A DNA stretch of 64,000 nt from Roseimaritima ulvae. Its GTDB lineage: Bacteria; Planctomycetota; Planctomycetia; Pirellulales; Pirellulaceae. The DNA lies in assembly GCF_008065135.1 (NCBI RefSeq), contig NZ_CP042914.1:2108001-2172000 (forward strand), written 5' to 3'. The position numbers and the translations under genes are program-made. Each line of letters starts with the position of its first letter. Position 1 is the stretch's first letter. This document shows, piece after piece, positions 19,161 to 28,823 of this stretch. The notes under the pieces are model-generated. The model was not told where the DNA came from, searched no databases, and saw nothing but the letters and a program-made list of their open reading frames with translations.

Positions 19161-20585
19161 ATGAGATTGATTTTCGTCACCCTCGTCACCCTCGGGCCGC
19201 TTGGCATTCCCTCATCGGTGTCCGCTCAAGACGCCGCCGCGACTCGTCAGCAAGCTACCGTGGCGATGAAACGTGCAGCCACGTATTACCAACAACACGT
19301 GTCCACCCACGGCGGTTACGTGTACTTCTATTCGCTCGATCTCCAACAGCGCTGGGGCGAAGGCGAAGCGACGGCGGAGCAGATTTGGGTGCAGCCGCCC
19401 GGTACGCCCACCGTCGGCATGGCGTACTTGGAAGCTTATCGAGCGACCTCGGATCCGTTTTACCTGAACGCCGCCCGCCGAGCCGCCGAAGCTCTGGTGT
19501 ACGGACAGATGCGGTCCGGCGGTTGGACCAACTGCATCGATTTCGATCCCCGCGGCGAGCGTGTGGCCCTGTATCGCAACGGTCGAGGTCGTGGCCGCAA
19601 TATCTCTTCGCTCGACGACGGACAAACTCAGTCCGCCATCCGTTTTTTGATGCACACCGATCAGGCTTTGGAATTCCAGCACGCTGAGATCCATGCGGCC
19701 ACGCGGCTTGCGTTGGATGCCCTGCTGAACGCCCAGTTTCCCAACGGGGGTTTTCCTCAGGTTTGGGACGATGACGTCGTCCCCGATCCCCCGGTCATCC
19801 AGGCCAACTATCCGGATCACGATTGGCGCAGCGAAGGACGCGTCAAGAACTACTGGGATATGTACACGCTGAACGACAACGTCACCGGTTATGTGGCCGA
19901 AGTGCTGATCGATGCCCACAAAATCTACGACGACGCACGTTACCGCGAAGCGCTACGTCGACTTGGCGATTTTCTGATACTCGCCCAGATGCCCGAGCCC
20001 CAGCCGGCCTGGGCGCAGCAGTACAACTACCAAATGCAGCCGATCTGGGCACGCAGGTTCGAACCGCCGGGAATCTGCGGTGATGAATCGCAGGAAGTGA
20101 TCGAAACCCTATTGATGATTTATCGAGAGACCAAGGATCGCCGGTACTTGGAACCGATCCCCTCGGCGATCGCTTATCTAAACCGCTCACGTTTGCCCGA
20201 CGGACGGCTGGCAAGGTACTACGAACTTCAAACCAACAAGCCGCTCTACATGGTCCGCAGCGGCAATATTTACTCGCTGACCCACGACGATTCCAACCTG
20301 CCGGCACACTACGGGTGGAAATGGCCCTCGCGACTACAGGAACTGGAGCAGCAGTACCAGCAGGCAAAAGCCGGCACAGCGGTTACATCTCCGCCGCTGG
20401 ATTGGAATGACGTCCAAACCATCGTGTCGGAACTGGACGAACAGGGACGTTGGGTCAGCCGTTTCGACGGCCGGGGGTTGGTCGGGCAGGCCAAGATGCG
20501 AATCGGCGCAGAATATTTATCCAGCGAACGATTCAGCGAAAACCTGACGTTGTTAAGTCGCTTTGTCGCAGCGGACGGGCGGTAG
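19161..20585 (+). CDS. Secreted pectate lyase-like protein (PL10-type)
   Basis: 474 residues with signal peptide (cleavage near SVSA-QD). AAGGG lies 5 nt before the ATG. Helical (alpha/alpha) barrel sequence with family landmarks of polysaccharide lyase family 10: [22 protein letters not shown] and an Asp/Arg-rich segment around [18 protein letters not shown]. It would cleave polygalacturonate or a related uronan by beta-elimination in the periplasm or outside the cell; substrate is not certain. Planctomycetes are well known degraders of algal polysaccharides. No sulfatase or other polysaccharide gene is adjacent. Confidence 0.82.
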   Translation: MRLIFVTLVTLGPLGIPSSVSAQDAAATRQQATVAMKRAATYYQQHVSTHGGYVYFYSLDLQQRWGEGEATAEQIWVQPPGTPTVGMAYLEAYRATSDPFYLNAARRAAEALVYGQMRSGGWTNCIDFDPRGERVALYRNGRGRGRNISSLDDGQTQSAIRFLMHTDQALEFQHAEIHAATRLALDALLNAQFPNGGFPQVWDDDVVPDPPVIQANYPDHDWRSEGRVKNYWDMYTLNDNVTGYVAEVLIDAHKIYDDARYREALRRLGDFLILAQMPEPQPAWAQQYNYQMQPIWARRFEPPGICGDESQEVIETLLMIYRETKDRRYLEPIPSAIAYLNRSRLPDGRLARYYELQTNKPLYMVRSGNIYSLTHDDSNLPAHYGWKWPSRLQELEQQYQQAKAGTAVTSPPLDWNDVQTIVSELDEQGRWVSRFDGRGLVGQAKMRIGAEYLSSERFSENLTLLSRFVAADGR

Positions 20586-20710
20586 TTGTCGCTTCAACCT
20601 CTCCTCGCTAACGCGCGCCCGTCCCGAGGGAGTACCGTTTCCCGAGGTTGCTCGCTGGGATAGCATGGGGCGTTCTGTTCACCTTCCCCTGTTTATCCGA
20701 GAGACCAAAC

Positions 20711-21631
20711 ATGCATGTCCCCGATCACGTGATGGACCCGGCCACCTGTGTTGCAACCACCGCGATTTCGGTCGCCGCGGTGGGCTATGCCGGATATCGT
20801 GTGTACCGCGATTTGCCGCGCGAGAAACGCTCGCTGCTGGGCGTCGTGGCGGCCGGTGTGTTCGCGGCTCAGATGGTCAACTTCCCGATTTCCGGCAGCA
20901 CCTCGGGCCACGTGGTGGGGGCGGTGCTGGCGGCGATTCTGCTGGGGCCCTGGGCGGGACTGTTGGCGGTCACGGCTGTGCTGGCCGTGCAGTGCGTGCT
21001 GTTTCAAGACGGCGGTGTGACGGCGCTGGGCGCCAACGTCCTGAACATGGGCGTCGTCGGCTCGCTACTGGGCTATGCGATTTACGAACGTTTGCAAACC
21101 GCCATCGATGGCCGCCGCGGCAAATTGCTAGCCGCCGCGTTTGCCTCCTGGTTCTCGGTGCTGATCGGTGCGGCCTTGTGCAGCGTTGAATTGACGCTGG
21201 GGGGCGAGGCGAGTCTGGCGAATACCCTGGGCGCGATGTTGCCCAGCCACGCTTTGATCGGCATCGGTGAAGCGGCGATCGCAGCCGCGGCGGTAGCCAC
21301 CGCGCTGTGGTGGCGGCCGGTCTTCCAGCCGTCCCGAGCCGTCGCAGTAGGGGCCGTGCTGGCCGTCGCCGTCGTCCTGCTGGCCGCTCCGCTGGCGTCC
21401 ACGCTGCCCGATGGCCTGGAATCCAGTTTGTCCGCCCTCGGTTACGGCGAACCCGCCGCGCTGTGGAGCACCCCGCTTGCGGACTACAGCATTGCCGGCG
21501 TCCCATCGGCAGCCCTGCAGACGATGGTCGCCGGGATGATCGGCATCGCCGCGGTATTGGGGCTGAGCAGCAGCCTGGCCGGAGTCGCCATGCCGCGAAA
21601 GCAAGAGCCGCGGAGCGGCGGCGTCATGTAG
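20711..21631 (+). CDS. cbiM: CbiM-like cobalt/nickel ECF transporter component fused to PDGLE domain
   Basis: 306 residues from the ATG giving MHVPDHVMDPAT; the His at position 2 is the conserved metal-binding residue of CbiM/NikM, which supports this start over a frame 21 codons longer. About seven hydrophobic segments carry the CbiM core (QMVNFPISGSTSGHVVGAVL, LGANVLNMGVVG). A C-terminal CbiN-type PDGLE motif (PDGLESSL) precedes the last helix. The ATPase and T components (CbiO, CbiQ) are not adjacent. The final residues (EPRSGGVM) and the TAG stop are encoded by a family E repeat beginning near 21608. Confidence 0.88.
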   Translation: MHVPDHVMDPATCVATTAISVAAVGYAGYRVYRDLPREKRSLLGVVAAGVFAAQMVNFPISGSTSGHVVGAVLAAILLGPWAGLLAVTAVLAVQCVLFQDGGVTALGANVLNMGVVGSLLGYAIYERLQTAIDGRRGKLLAAAFASWFSVLIGAALCSVELTLGGEASLANTLGAMLPSHALIGIGEAAIAAAAVATALWWRPVFQPSRAVAVGAVLAVAVVLLAAPLASTLPDGLESSLSALGYGEPAALWSTPLADYSIAGVPSAALQTMVAGMIGIAAVLGLSSSLAGVAMPRKQEPRSGGVM

Positions 21632-21695
21632 CCATGGGCGCCAGCCCATGGTCGGGGCATGCCGTCGTCCCTTCGGGACTTGCACCTGCGTAGCT
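21608..21695. repeat. Family E repeat overlapping the end of cbiM
   Basis: Contains CGCGGAGCGGCGGCGTCATG, TAGCCATGGGCGCCAGCCCA and CGTCGTCCCTTCGGGACTTG, each palindromic. The ATGTAG word supplies the last codon and the stop of the transporter gene. Other copies are at 39447-39540 and 60755-60900. Confidence 0.85.
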
Positions 21696-21725
21696 CTTAG
21701 CTGCAACGCCGCTAAGAGTTGCCCG

Positions 21726-22175
21726 CTAATCCCGGATGGACTCAATCACCCGGAAGAAATCTTCGACGTTGGCGAAGTCGCGGTAGACGCTGGCAAACCG
21801 TACGTAGGCCACTTCGTCGACCGAGTACAGCCGTTTCAGGACCAGTTCGCCGATGGCCTGACATTCGATTTCGGTTTCGCCGTCGACGTACAGTTCCGTT
21901 TCGATCTCTTGCACCAGCAATTCGATCTGCTCGGAGCTGACCGGTCGTTTCCAACAAGCCCGTTCGATCCCGCGACGGATTTTTTCCGGTTCAAAGGGTT
22001 GCCGTGAGAGATCGCGTTTGATCACGCGGATATCGAACTCTTCCAGCCGCTCGTAGGTCGTAAACCGACGGCGGCAGGAACCGCAACTGCGGCGGCGGCG
22101 GATCAGGAAGCCATTTTCCATGGCGCGGGTATCGATCACGCGATCGTTGTCGTGTTTGCAGAACGGGCACCTCAT
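21726..22175 (-). CDS. nrdR: Transcriptional regulator NrdR
   Basis: 149 residues. N-terminal zinc ribbon MRCPFCKHDNDRVIDTR with the second pair CGSCRRRF, then an ATP-cone domain (VIKRDLSRQPFEPEKIRRGI). NrdR senses nucleotide levels and represses ribonucleotide reductase genes by binding NrdR boxes. No nrd gene is next to it. It lies 21 nt downstream of adk and is likely the last gene of the long ribosomal transcript, or a short transcript with adk. Confidence 0.96.
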   Translation of the reverse strand: MRCPFCKHDNDRVIDTRAMENGFLIRRRRSCGSCRRRFTTYERLEEFDIRVIKRDLSRQPFEPEKIRRGIERACWKRPVSSEQIELLVQEIETELYVDGETEIECQAIGELVLKRLYSVDEVAYVRFASVYRDFANVEDFFRVIESIRD

Positions 22176-22196
22176 GACGGTTTCTCTCGATGCTTC

Positions 22197-22781
22197 CTAC
22201 TCGGCCCGTTTGTGCTTCCGCACGGACACCATTTCCCGAATCTGCTCAAACACTTCGTCGGGCGTTTGCATCCCGTCCACGTCGCACAGCACGCCACGAT
22301 GCCGGTAGTACTCCAGCAGCGGTTCGGTCATGGTGCGGAACACCTTCAAACGCGAGGCGATCGTTTCGGCCGTATCATCGGCACGGAATTCGATCATGGC
22401 CCGTTTCAGCATGCGTTTGACCAGCTCTTCCTGCTGGCATTTTAAATTGATCACCAGATCCAACTGAGTTCCCAAGCTCTGCAGAAATTCATCCAGCAAT
22501 TGGGCTTGGGGAATCGTCCGCGGAAAGCCGTCGAACAGGCAGCCGTTCTTGCAATCCGATTCCAGCAACCGTTTCTTGGCGATTCGCATCACCAAGTAAT
22601 CCGGCGCTAGCATGCCGTGATTGATAAAAGAAGCGATCTGTCGCCCCAATGCCGATTGCTGCTCAAGGGTGGCTCGCAGCATGTCACCAGTGGACAGGTG
22701 CGGAATCGACAGTCGTTCCGTTAACCGCTTGCACTGGGTGCCTTTACCAGCACCCGGCGGTCCGATGAACACGATCCGCAT
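22197..22781 (-). CDS. adk: Adenylate kinase
   Basis: 194 residues; ATG chosen over a GTG one codon upstream. P-loop GPPGAGKGT, STGDMLRA, DGFPRT and the NMP-binding core are all intact. The LID is the short form without zinc-binding cysteines. It interconverts ATP + AMP and 2 ADP. Placing adk directly after secY is common in bacteria; nrdR after adk is less usual. Confidence 0.96.
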   Translation of the reverse strand: MRIVFIGPPGAGKGTQCKRLTERLSIPHLSTGDMLRATLEQQSALGRQIASFINHGMLAPDYLVMRIAKKRLLESDCKNGCLFDGFPRTIPQAQLLDEFLQSLGTQLDLVINLKCQQEELVKRMLKRAMIEFRADDTAETIASRLKVFRTMTEPLLEYYRHRGVLCDVDGMQTPDEVFEQIREMVSVRKHKRAE

Positions 22782-22826
22782 CACGCTCTCTTAAAACCTA
22801 AAGGTAAGCGACCGGATCGCCCAACT

Positions 22827-24173
22827 TTAGGCTTCCAGCATCCCGCGGTAGTTCCGCATCACCAAGTGACTGTCGATCTTTTGGATCAAGTCAAAGGCAA
22901 CGCTGACGGCGATCAGCAATCCCGTACCGCCGTAGAACCCGGCGATCGAGTAGGGAACTCCAAGCGAAGCATACACGATCGTGGGCACGATTGCGACAAT
23001 CGCCAAGAACGCGGCCCCCACATAGGTGATGCGAACCATCACTCGTTCCAGGTGGTCGGTGGTCCGTTTGCCGGGCCGGTAACCGGGGATGAACGTGCCG
23101 CTTTCCTTCAACTGGTCGGACATTTCCTTCGGATTGAAGGTGATCGCCGTCCAGAAGTAGCAGAAGAAGAAGATCAACAAGATGTACATCATGTTGTAGA
23201 TGTACGAAGTACCATCACCGAGGGTGGTGCTGGTGCGATTCAAAACTTCGCTGGTCTTGCCTTCAAAGCGACCCGCCAAGAAGCCCAACATCACGCCGGG
23301 GATCATCAGCAGACTGCTGGCGAAGATGATCGGCATCACGCCGGCTTGGTTGATTCGCAGCGGCAGGAACTGACGCGTCCCGCCGTAGACTCGGCGACCT
23401 CGCGTGAATTTCGCACTCTGTGTCGGAATCCGGCGTTGGCCCAAGGTGATGAACACGACGCCAAACACCACGCTGACAAACAGCACGACCAGAATGATCA
23501 ATGTCTCGACCCCGATGGTGCCGCTGCCGAGGCCCACCAAGTTGTATTCCATGTTGCCGATCAGCTCGTACAGAGCCTGCGGCATCTGAGCCAAAATACC
23601 GGCCATGATCAACAAACTGATCCCGTTGCCGATGCCGTATTCGTCGATCTGCTCACCCAACCACATCAGGAACACGGTCCCGCAGGTCATCACCAGCACC
23701 GCCGCAATCTGCCAACCGACGCCCAGCGACCCGTCGATTAGGAAGTCGGGATCGATGCGGTCGCCACCGACCAGCATCAGGCTAAGGTACAGATAGCTCT
23801 GAATCAAACAGATCAGAACGGTCAGGTAACGCGTATATTCGTTCAGCTTTTTGCGGCCCGCCTCGCCTTCTTTCTTCAGCTCTTCCAGCGGCTTCCAGAC
23901 GCTGCCGAGCAGCTGGAAGATAATCGATGCCGAGATATACGGCATGATCCCGAGGCCAAAGATGGTGGCGTTACGGAGGTCACTGGCGGCAAAGATACTG
24001 ACCTTCTCGAAGAAATCCGCGGCGCCACCTTGCGGGGCGTCGGCATCCGGCGCGGCGATCATCGGCAACGGAATATGAAATCCGATCCGGTAGATGGCCA
24101 GCAAACCCAGGGTCAGCAAAATCTTGCGACGCAGTTCGGGAATCGAGAAAATGATGCGAAGCTTTTCGATCAT
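22827..24173 (-). CDS. secY: Preprotein translocase subunit SecY
   Basis: 448 residues from ATG (MIEKLRIIFSIPELRRK); a longer frame of 15 codons is rejected. Ten membrane segments, with YRIGFHIPLP at the first helix, GIMPYISASII, and IDEYGIGNGISLLI. It forms the protein-conducting channel with SecE and SecG. A strong terminator-like hairpin (24244-24265) lies between it and rplO, and a repeat cluster occupies the gap, which suggests secY-adk-nrdR may be partly separate from the ribosomal genes. Confidence 0.97.
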   Translation of the reverse strand: MIEKLRIIFSIPELRRKILLTLGLLAIYRIGFHIPLPMIAAPDADAPQGGAADFFEKVSIFAASDLRNATIFGLGIMPYISASIIFQLLGSVWKPLEELKKEGEAGRKKLNEYTRYLTVLICLIQSYLYLSLMLVGGDRIDPDFLIDGSLGVGWQIAAVLVMTCGTVFLMWLGEQIDEYGIGNGISLLIMAGILAQMPQALYELIGNMEYNLVGLGSGTIGVETLIILVVLFVSVVFGVVFITLGQRRIPTQSAKFTRGRRVYGGTRQFLPLRINQAGVMPIIFASSLLMIPGVMLGFLAGRFEGKTSEVLNRTSTTLGDGTSYIYNMMYILLIFFFCYFWTAITFNPKEMSDQLKESGTFIPGYRPGKRTTDHLERVMVRITYVGAAFLAIVAIVPTIVYASLGVPYSIAGFYGGTGLLIAVSVAFDLIQKIDSHLVMRNYRGMLEA

Positions 24174-24235
24174 CGCAGGGTGTCCATTCGTCCGACGGAG
24201 GACTGTCGCAGCGACCAAGCCACGTTCGAAGTGAT

Positions 24236-24265
24236 AATAAAAAGGCGACCGCTGCTGCGGTCGCC
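24236..24265 (-). terminator. Terminator-like hairpin between rplO and secY
   Basis: GGCGACCGC (24244-24252) pairs with GCGGTCGCC (24257-24265), loop of 4 nt, perfect 9-bp stem. On the minus strand the stem is followed by UUUUUAUUAU. It stands 62 nt upstream of the secY start and within the otherwise continuous spc-type operon. Confidence 0.85.
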
Positions 24266-24322
24266 AACAATCTAGCGATTTCAGTCTGTCATGGCGAGAG
24301 AGGTTTCGTCGCCAGCTCTCTC

Positions 24323-24421
24323 GTAGCGACGCTCGCCAGAGCGTGGTCCCACTGTTCTCTGGAAGCTACGTTCGCCAGAGCGTGGAAAATCCGGATTCCA
24401 CCGTCTGGCGACGGTAGCTAC
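24323..24421. repeat. Family A repeats inside the spc operon
   Basis: Two direct units of GCTCGCCAGAGCGTGG type and one inverted unit ending GCGACGGTAGCTAC, located between rplO and secY. They can pair into an imperfect stem. Same words as at 9522, 16434 and 53902. Confidence 0.85.
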
Positions 24422-24442
24422 GGCTGTTCACCGTAGTAACGG

Positions 24443-24943
24443 CTAGGAGCTCTGTTCGTTCTTGAGCGCCGCAACGCGTTCCTTAGGCGTTCGCTTGGGA
24501 GCGATGCGGTTGACCGTGCCACCGGCTTTGGTGATCTTCTCTTCGGCTTGTTTGCTGAAGCGATGAGCCGTCACGGTCAGTTTCTTGGTCAGTTCGCCAT
24601 CGCCGAGGATCTTGACTTCGTCGAAGGTGCCTTTGGCGATGTGCTTTTCGGAGAGGATTTCCAGGGTGACTTCGTCACCGTCTTCGAAAGCCTTATCGAG
24701 CGTGGCGACGTTGACGGCGAAGACTTCGACGCCCCACTTGTTGTGGAAGCCGCGTTTAGGGATTCGGCGGATCATCGGCATCGCACCGCCCTGGAAGACG
24801 GGCTTGCGGGAGTAACCGCTACGGCTCTTGTGACCTTTGTGACCACGGCCGGAGGTTTTGCCGGTGCCCGAGCCGGGACCGCGTCCGATACGCTTGCGCG
24901 GTTTGTGCTTCGTTATGCCGCGATGGACGTCTTCGAGATTCAT
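24443..24943 (-). CDS. rplO: Ribosomal protein L15
   Basis: 166 residues. Gly/Lys-rich N terminus with [20 protein letters not shown], then [15 protein letters not shown] and the C-terminal domain [15 protein letters not shown]. It assembles early into the large subunit. It starts 36 nt after rpsE; the position where rpmD (L30) normally sits is absent. Confidence 0.96.
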   Translation of the reverse strand: MNLEDVHRGITKHKPRKRIGRGPGSGTGKTSGRGHKGHKSRSGYSRKPVFQGGAMPMIRRIPKRGFHNKWGVEVFAVNVATLDKAFEDGDEVTLEILSEKHIAKGTFDEVKILGDGELTKKLTVTAHRFSKQAEEKITKAGGTVNRIAPKRTPKERVAALKNEQSS

Positions 24944-24979
24944 GGCTTTGTCTTTGTCTTACAATACGGAGTGTAGGGT

Positions 24980-25519
24980 TTACTCAGCGGCGGCGGCGGT
25001 TTTCACCGGGGCCGGGGCGGTGGCTCCCATCAATTCGGCCGAATCCAGGCCTCGCAGCGCGGCGACCTGTTCGCGGGTCCGCAGCTTGCTGAGTGCGTCG
25101 ATCGTGGCTTTGACCAACGTCACCGGGTTATTGGTGCCGTAGCTCTTGGTCAGGATGTCATGCAGGCCGACAGCTTCGCAGACCGAACGGACGGCTTGGC
25201 CGGCGATGATACCGGTACCAGCACCGGCGGGAATCAACAGCACTTTGGCGGCGCCGAAGTGACCCCAGACCTGATGCGGGATGGTGCCGTCGACGACGGG
25301 CACATCGATCATGCTGCGGCTGGCTTGCTTCTGGCCTTTGTTGACGCTGGGCGGCACTTCGTTGGCTTTACCGTAGCCCCAGCCGACTCGGCCTTTCCCG
25401 TCGCCCACGACGACCATCGCGGCGAAACTGAAACGGCGACCGCCTTTGACCACGGCAGCACAGCGTTTGATTTTCACAACGCGATCGAGCAATTCGCCTG
25501 GTTGAGTAGATTGAGACAC
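24980..25519 (-). CDS. rpsE: Ribosomal protein S5
   Basis: 179 residues from GTG ([15 protein letters not shown]); a TTG two codons upstream is an alternative but sits too close to its GAG. Core motifs: [36 protein letters not shown] and [14 protein letters not shown]. The Ala-rich tail ([12 protein letters not shown]) is typical of the group. S5 lines the mRNA entry channel. Confidence 0.94.
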   Translation of the reverse strand: MSQSTQPGELLDRVVKIKRCAAVVKGGRRFSFAAMVVVGDGKGRVGWGYGKANEVPPSVNKGQKQASRSMIDVPVVDGTIPHQVWGHFGAAKVLLIPAGAGTGIIAGQAVRSVCEAVGLHDILTKSYGTNNPVTLVKATIDALSKLRTREQVAALRGLDSAELMGATAPAPVKTAAAAE

Positions 25520-25605
25520 GTTCAACTCGAATGTTTGATTGGGTTCTGGGAGTGTGGGTTGCGGGGCCGCGTGCGGCGCGACCCGCCATTGTGGGCCATC
25601 AAGGG

Positions 25606-25974
25606 CTAGAACTGCAAGCCGGCTTCGCGAGCCGAATCGGCAAAGGCTTTGACGCGTCCGTGGTAGCGGTTGTGACCGCGGTCCAGACGAACCTTGCTGA
25701 TGCCGGCGGCGGCCGCCTTTTCGGCGATCGCTTTGCCCACCGCGGCGGCGGCGTCGCAGTTACCGCCATATTGGATGGCGTCGCGGGTGTCTTTGTCCCG
25801 CGTGCTGGCGCTGGCCAGGGTTTTGCCGGCCGTATCGTCGATCAACTGGCAAGCAAAGTGCTTGAGGCTCCGCTGCACACTCAGGCGAGGTGCTTCGGCG
25901 GTGCCCCGCAACTTGTTGCGCACATGTTGGCGGCGACGTAGCTTCTTGACGTTTAGTTTTTTGTTCTTGTCCAT
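25606..25974 (-). CDS. rplR: Ribosomal protein L18
   Basis: 122 residues from ATG (MDKNKKLNVKKLRRRQ); a TTG four codons upstream is the alternative. RNKLRGTAEAPRLSV, VQRSLKH and RGHNRYHGRVKAFADSAREA are diagnostic. It binds 5S rRNA together with L5. 37 nt separate it from rplF and 86 nt from rpsE. Confidence 0.95.
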   Translation of the reverse strand: MDKNKKLNVKKLRRRQHVRNKLRGTAEAPRLSVQRSLKHFACQLIDDTAGKTLASASTRDKDTRDAIQYGGNCDAAAAVGKAIAEKAAAAGISKVRLDRGHNRYHGRVKAFADSAREAGLQF

Positions 25975-26023
25975 CGTCTTACTCAATGCTGACCACCACA
26001 GTGGTCCGTGTTGCCAACTGGGA

Positions 26024-26569
26024 TTACTTACCGGCCGCCTTACCTGGTTTCAGCTTGACCTGTTCGCCTTGGTAACGCACGCCTTTGCCCTTATAGGGTT
26101 CCGGCTTACGCAACGAACGGACTTCCGCTGCAAACTGGCTGACCTTCTGTTTGTCACAGCCCTTAACCACCACGTGGGTTTGATCCGGGCAGGTAACATC
26201 CAGCTCTGCGGGAATTTTCTTGTGCAGTTCGTTGGCGTAGCCAACACGCAGCTGCAGGGTGTCGCCAGAGATAGCGGCCAGGTAACCGACACCAACCACC
26301 TCAAGACGCTTTTCGTAGCCCTCGGTAACGCCGACGACCATGTTTTGGATCAACGCACGGGTCAGCCCGTGGAACGCTCCGGCTTCGCGGGCTTCGGATT
26401 CGCGAGCGACGGTGACCTGGTTGGATTCACTGTCAACGCTGACCGAGACCTCGGGGCGATGGACGTATTCCAGTTTGCCCTTGGGCCCTTCCACGCTGAT
26501 CGTGCGACCATCGACCGAGACGGTCGCACCGCCGGGGATCGCGACCGGTTTCTTGCCTAGACGACTCAT
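26024..26569 (-). CDS. rplF: Ribosomal protein L6
   Basis: 181 residues beginning MSRLGKKPVAIPGGATV, with the family C-terminal motif RKPEPYKGKGVRYQGEQVKL. Two tandem L6 folds. It sits in standard order between rpsH and rplR; a short family H hairpin lies in the gap towards rpsH. Confidence 0.96.
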   Translation of the reverse strand: MSRLGKKPVAIPGGATVSVDGRTISVEGPKGKLEYVHRPEVSVSVDSESNQVTVARESEAREAGAFHGLTRALIQNMVVGVTEGYEKRLEVVGVGYLAAISGDTLQLRVGYANELHKKIPAELDVTCPDQTHVVVKGCDKQKVSQFAAEVRSLRKPEPYKGKGVRYQGEQVKLKPGKAAGK

Positions 26570-26644
26570 GACAACTGCAAAGGTTTAAAGGTTGATTGAT
26601 TTGGTTTGATAACTCGGCACGCGGCGGCCGGGCGTTTTTCGTTG

Positions 26645-26667
26645 GTCAGCCTGGAAAGGCTGACGTG
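26645..26667. repeat. Family H hairpin between rpsH and rplF
   Basis: GTCAGCCTGGAAAGGCTGAC is a compact hairpin (AGCCT/AGGCT stem). Identical words occur in pairs between rpsS and rplB at 31505-31560. Confidence 0.8.
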
Positions 26668-26675
26668 CGTGTCAC

Positions 26676-27071
26676 TTAGGCCACTTCCGCCAGAACTTCG
26701 CCACCGACGTTATCACGACGCGCTTCGCGGTCGCTGATCACGCCACGGCTGGTGCTGATGATGCGAATTCCCAGGCCGCCGAGGACGGGCTTCAATTCGC
26801 GGCTGCCGCTGTAACGGCGACGGCCGGGTTTACTGACGCGTTTAATGGTTTGGATCACACGTTCCCCGTTGGGGCCGTATTTCAGTTCGATCCGCAGAAG
26901 GCCGGTCGGTTCAGCTTCGACGTCCTTCCAGTCCCAGATGAAACCTTCACGTTTCAACACATCGGCCACGCCGCGTTTGACGCGGCTGGCGGGAATGTCC
27001 ACGAACCGTCGTTCGACGCGAACGGCGTTGCGGATGCGAGTCAACATATCTGCGATTGGGTCGGTCATCAT
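26676..27071 (-). CDS. rpsH: Ribosomal protein S8
   Basis: 131 residues. [16 protein letters not shown] at the N terminus and the C-terminal [14 protein letters not shown] signature are present. There are two adjacent ATG codons; the first is used because GGGGA lies 9 nt upstream. S8 also represses spc-type operons in E. coli by binding near rplE; whether it does here is unknown. Confidence 0.95.
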   Translation of the reverse strand: MMTDPIADMLTRIRNAVRVERRFVDIPASRVKRGVADVLKREGFIWDWKDVEAEPTGLLRIELKYGPNGERVIQTIKRVSKPGRRRYSGSRELKPVLGGLGIRIISTSRGVISDREARRDNVGGEVLAEVA

Positions 27072-27083
27072 GGTATCAGTCCC

Positions 27084-27269
27084 CTACCAGCTGCTTTTAC
27101 GGACGCCAGGAATCAAGCCTTTATCCGCCATCTGGCGGAAACAAATTCGGCACAGGCCGAACTTGCGGTACACCGACCGCGGACGTCCACAGATGTTGCA
27201 ACGGTTTTCACGGCGAGTGGAAAACTTCGGTTCTCGTTTCGCCTTGGCGACTTTTGATTTGCTGGCCAC
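27084..27269 (-). CDS. rpsN: Ribosomal protein S14, zinc-binding type
   Basis: 61 residues, short form with CNICG and CRICF, the four zinc-ligand cysteines (type Z). GTG start with AGGT upstream. [22 protein letters not shown] is the family tail. Lies 12 nt before rpsH. Confidence 0.95.
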   Translation of the reverse strand: MASKSKVAKAKREPKFSTRRENRCNICGRPRSVYRKFGLCRICFRQMADKGLIPGVRKSSW

Positions 27270-27319
27270 TGGGCGGCTACCTATCGGTTTCGATTCATTG
27301 TGATGCGGATAACGGAAAA

Positions 27320-27892
27320 CTACGCTGCGGAGCCTTTAGTCTTCATTTCACGGAACGGCATTCCCAACAGCCGCAACAACTCGCGGCCGTGATCGTTGGT
27401 GGTTGCCGACGTGACGACGGTAATGTTCATCCCTTGGGGACGAGTGTATTTGTCGGGATTGAGCTCGGGGAACACCAACTGCTCCACCAATCCCATGCTG
27501 TAATTCCCACGGCCATCAAAGGCCTTGGGACTGATCCCGCGAAAGTCGCGAACACGAGGCAGAACCACCGAAATCAGGCGATCCATGAACTCGTACATCC
27601 GAGCTCCACGCAGCGTGACCATGCAGCCAATCGGCATGCCTTCACGCAAACGGAAGTTCGAGATCGAGGTTCGAGCGAGCGTAAAGATCGGCTTCTGACC
27701 CGCGATCTCGGTCAACGCTTCGTAAGCGATGTCCAGATGTTTCTTATCGCCAACGGCCGAACCCACACCCATGTTGATGGTGACTTTCTCCATCTTGGGA
27801 ATCTGGTGCACGTTGCTGAAGTTGAACTTCTCTTGCAGTGCAGCTCGAACCTGCTCTTGATATTTCTGTTGTAACCGTGGTACAGATGCCAT
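27320..27892 (-). CDS. rplE: Ribosomal protein L5
   Basis: 190 residues. [10 protein letters not shown] near the start, [15 protein letters not shown] and [19 protein letters not shown] in the core, and a C-terminal [17 protein letters not shown]. It binds 5S rRNA and contacts the P-site tRNA. Standard order between rplX and rpsN. Confidence 0.96.
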   Translation of the reverse strand: MASVPRLQQKYQEQVRAALQEKFNFSNVHQIPKMEKVTINMGVGSAVGDKKHLDIAYEALTEIAGQKPIFTLARTSISNFRLREGMPIGCMVTLRGARMYEFMDRLISVVLPRVRDFRGISPKAFDGRGNYSMGLVEQLVFPELNPDKYTRPQGMNITVVTSATTNDHGRELLRLLGMPFREMKTKGSAA

Positions 27893-27985
27893 GGTTGTTG
27901 GTTCTCGTTGTAGCGCTCGGCGAAAGTGGTCGAGCTGGATTGAAAACGTGTGGTTTGGTGGCTCGCGGGCGTGGCCCGAAGCGGT

Positions 27986-28333
27986 TTACTGCTTGGCGTA
28001 TTTGGCGTTGGCCGGGCTGATCTGGCCCAGGCCGGTGTTGGATTTCTTGGCGTACCGTTCTTTGCTGCCATCATCCAGGTAGCGGATGCCCAGGCGAGTG
28101 GGTTCGCCGGTCTGCGGATCGACCAACATCACGTTGGAAGCGCTGATCGGCATCTCTTTGCTCAAACGGCCGCCCTGCGGATTCTTCTGGCTGCGTTTGA
28201 CGTGTTTGTAAACACGCGCGGCGCCTTCGATGATCACCTTATTGTTTTGGCGATCGACCTTCAAGATCTTGCCTTTCAAGCCCTTGTCGGCTCCGGTAAT
28301 CACGACTACTTGGTCATCGACGCGAAACAACAT
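27986..28333 (-). CDS. rplX: Ribosomal protein L24
   Basis: 115 residues with a KOW motif (DQVVVITGADKGLKGKILKV) and VKRSQKNPQGG. It is an early assembly protein of the large subunit. Standard position between rplN and rplE. Confidence 0.95.
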   Translation of the reverse strand: MLFRVDDQVVVITGADKGLKGKILKVDRQNNKVIIEGAARVYKHVKRSQKNPQGGRLSKEMPISASNVMLVDPQTGEPTRLGIRYLDDGSKERYAKKSNTGLGQISPANAKYAKQ

Positions 28334-28391
28334 TGCAGTACTGCGGTAAAAAAGTGAATGGGTGTAGATGAAGCGTATGGCTTGGCGGTGC

Positions 28392-28760
28392 TTAGACGAC
28401 TTCGTTGGCCAGGCTGACGATCTTCATAAAGTTCTGTTCACGCAACTCACGAGCCACCGCACCAAAGATACGGGTGCCGCGAGGCGTTTTGTCTTTGTCA
28501 ATCAAGACCACGGCGTTGCTGTCGAAGCGGATGTAGCTGCCATCGGCTCGCCGCGTGGGCTGCTTGACGCGGACGATCACGGCGCGAACGATCGACTTCT
28601 TCTTGACTTCGCTGCCTGGGATCGTGCTTTTGACGCTGCAAACAATGACATCGCCGATGGTGGCGAAGCGGCGGCGGCTGCCACCGAGCACCTTGATGCA
28701 CATCACTTGGCGGGCACCGGTGTTGTCGGCAACGTCCAGTCGTGTTTCTTGCTGAATCAT
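28392..28760 (-). CDS. rplN: Ribosomal protein L14
   Basis: 122 residues starting [20 protein letters not shown], with GDVIVCSVK and the conserved C-terminal [11 protein letters not shown]. Upstream, 140 nt towards rpsQ contain a family B hairpin. Confidence 0.96.
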   Translation of the reverse strand: MIQQETRLDVADNTGARQVMCIKVLGGSRRRFATIGDVIVCSVKSTIPGSEVKKKSIVRAVIVRVKQPTRRADGSYIRFDSNAVVLIDKDKTPRGTRIFGAVARELREQNFMKIVSLANEVV

Positions 28761-28823
28761 GAAACTAAGCCGAATCCGGCAGGTTCAAATGTGTGGTGAA
28801 TTTTAAAAATGGGGAGCCTAGCT

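Noticed and set aside
22866-23741. A 291-codon open frame opposite secY
   Set aside because: Antisense shadow, His/Gln/Asp-rich, no ribosome binding site.
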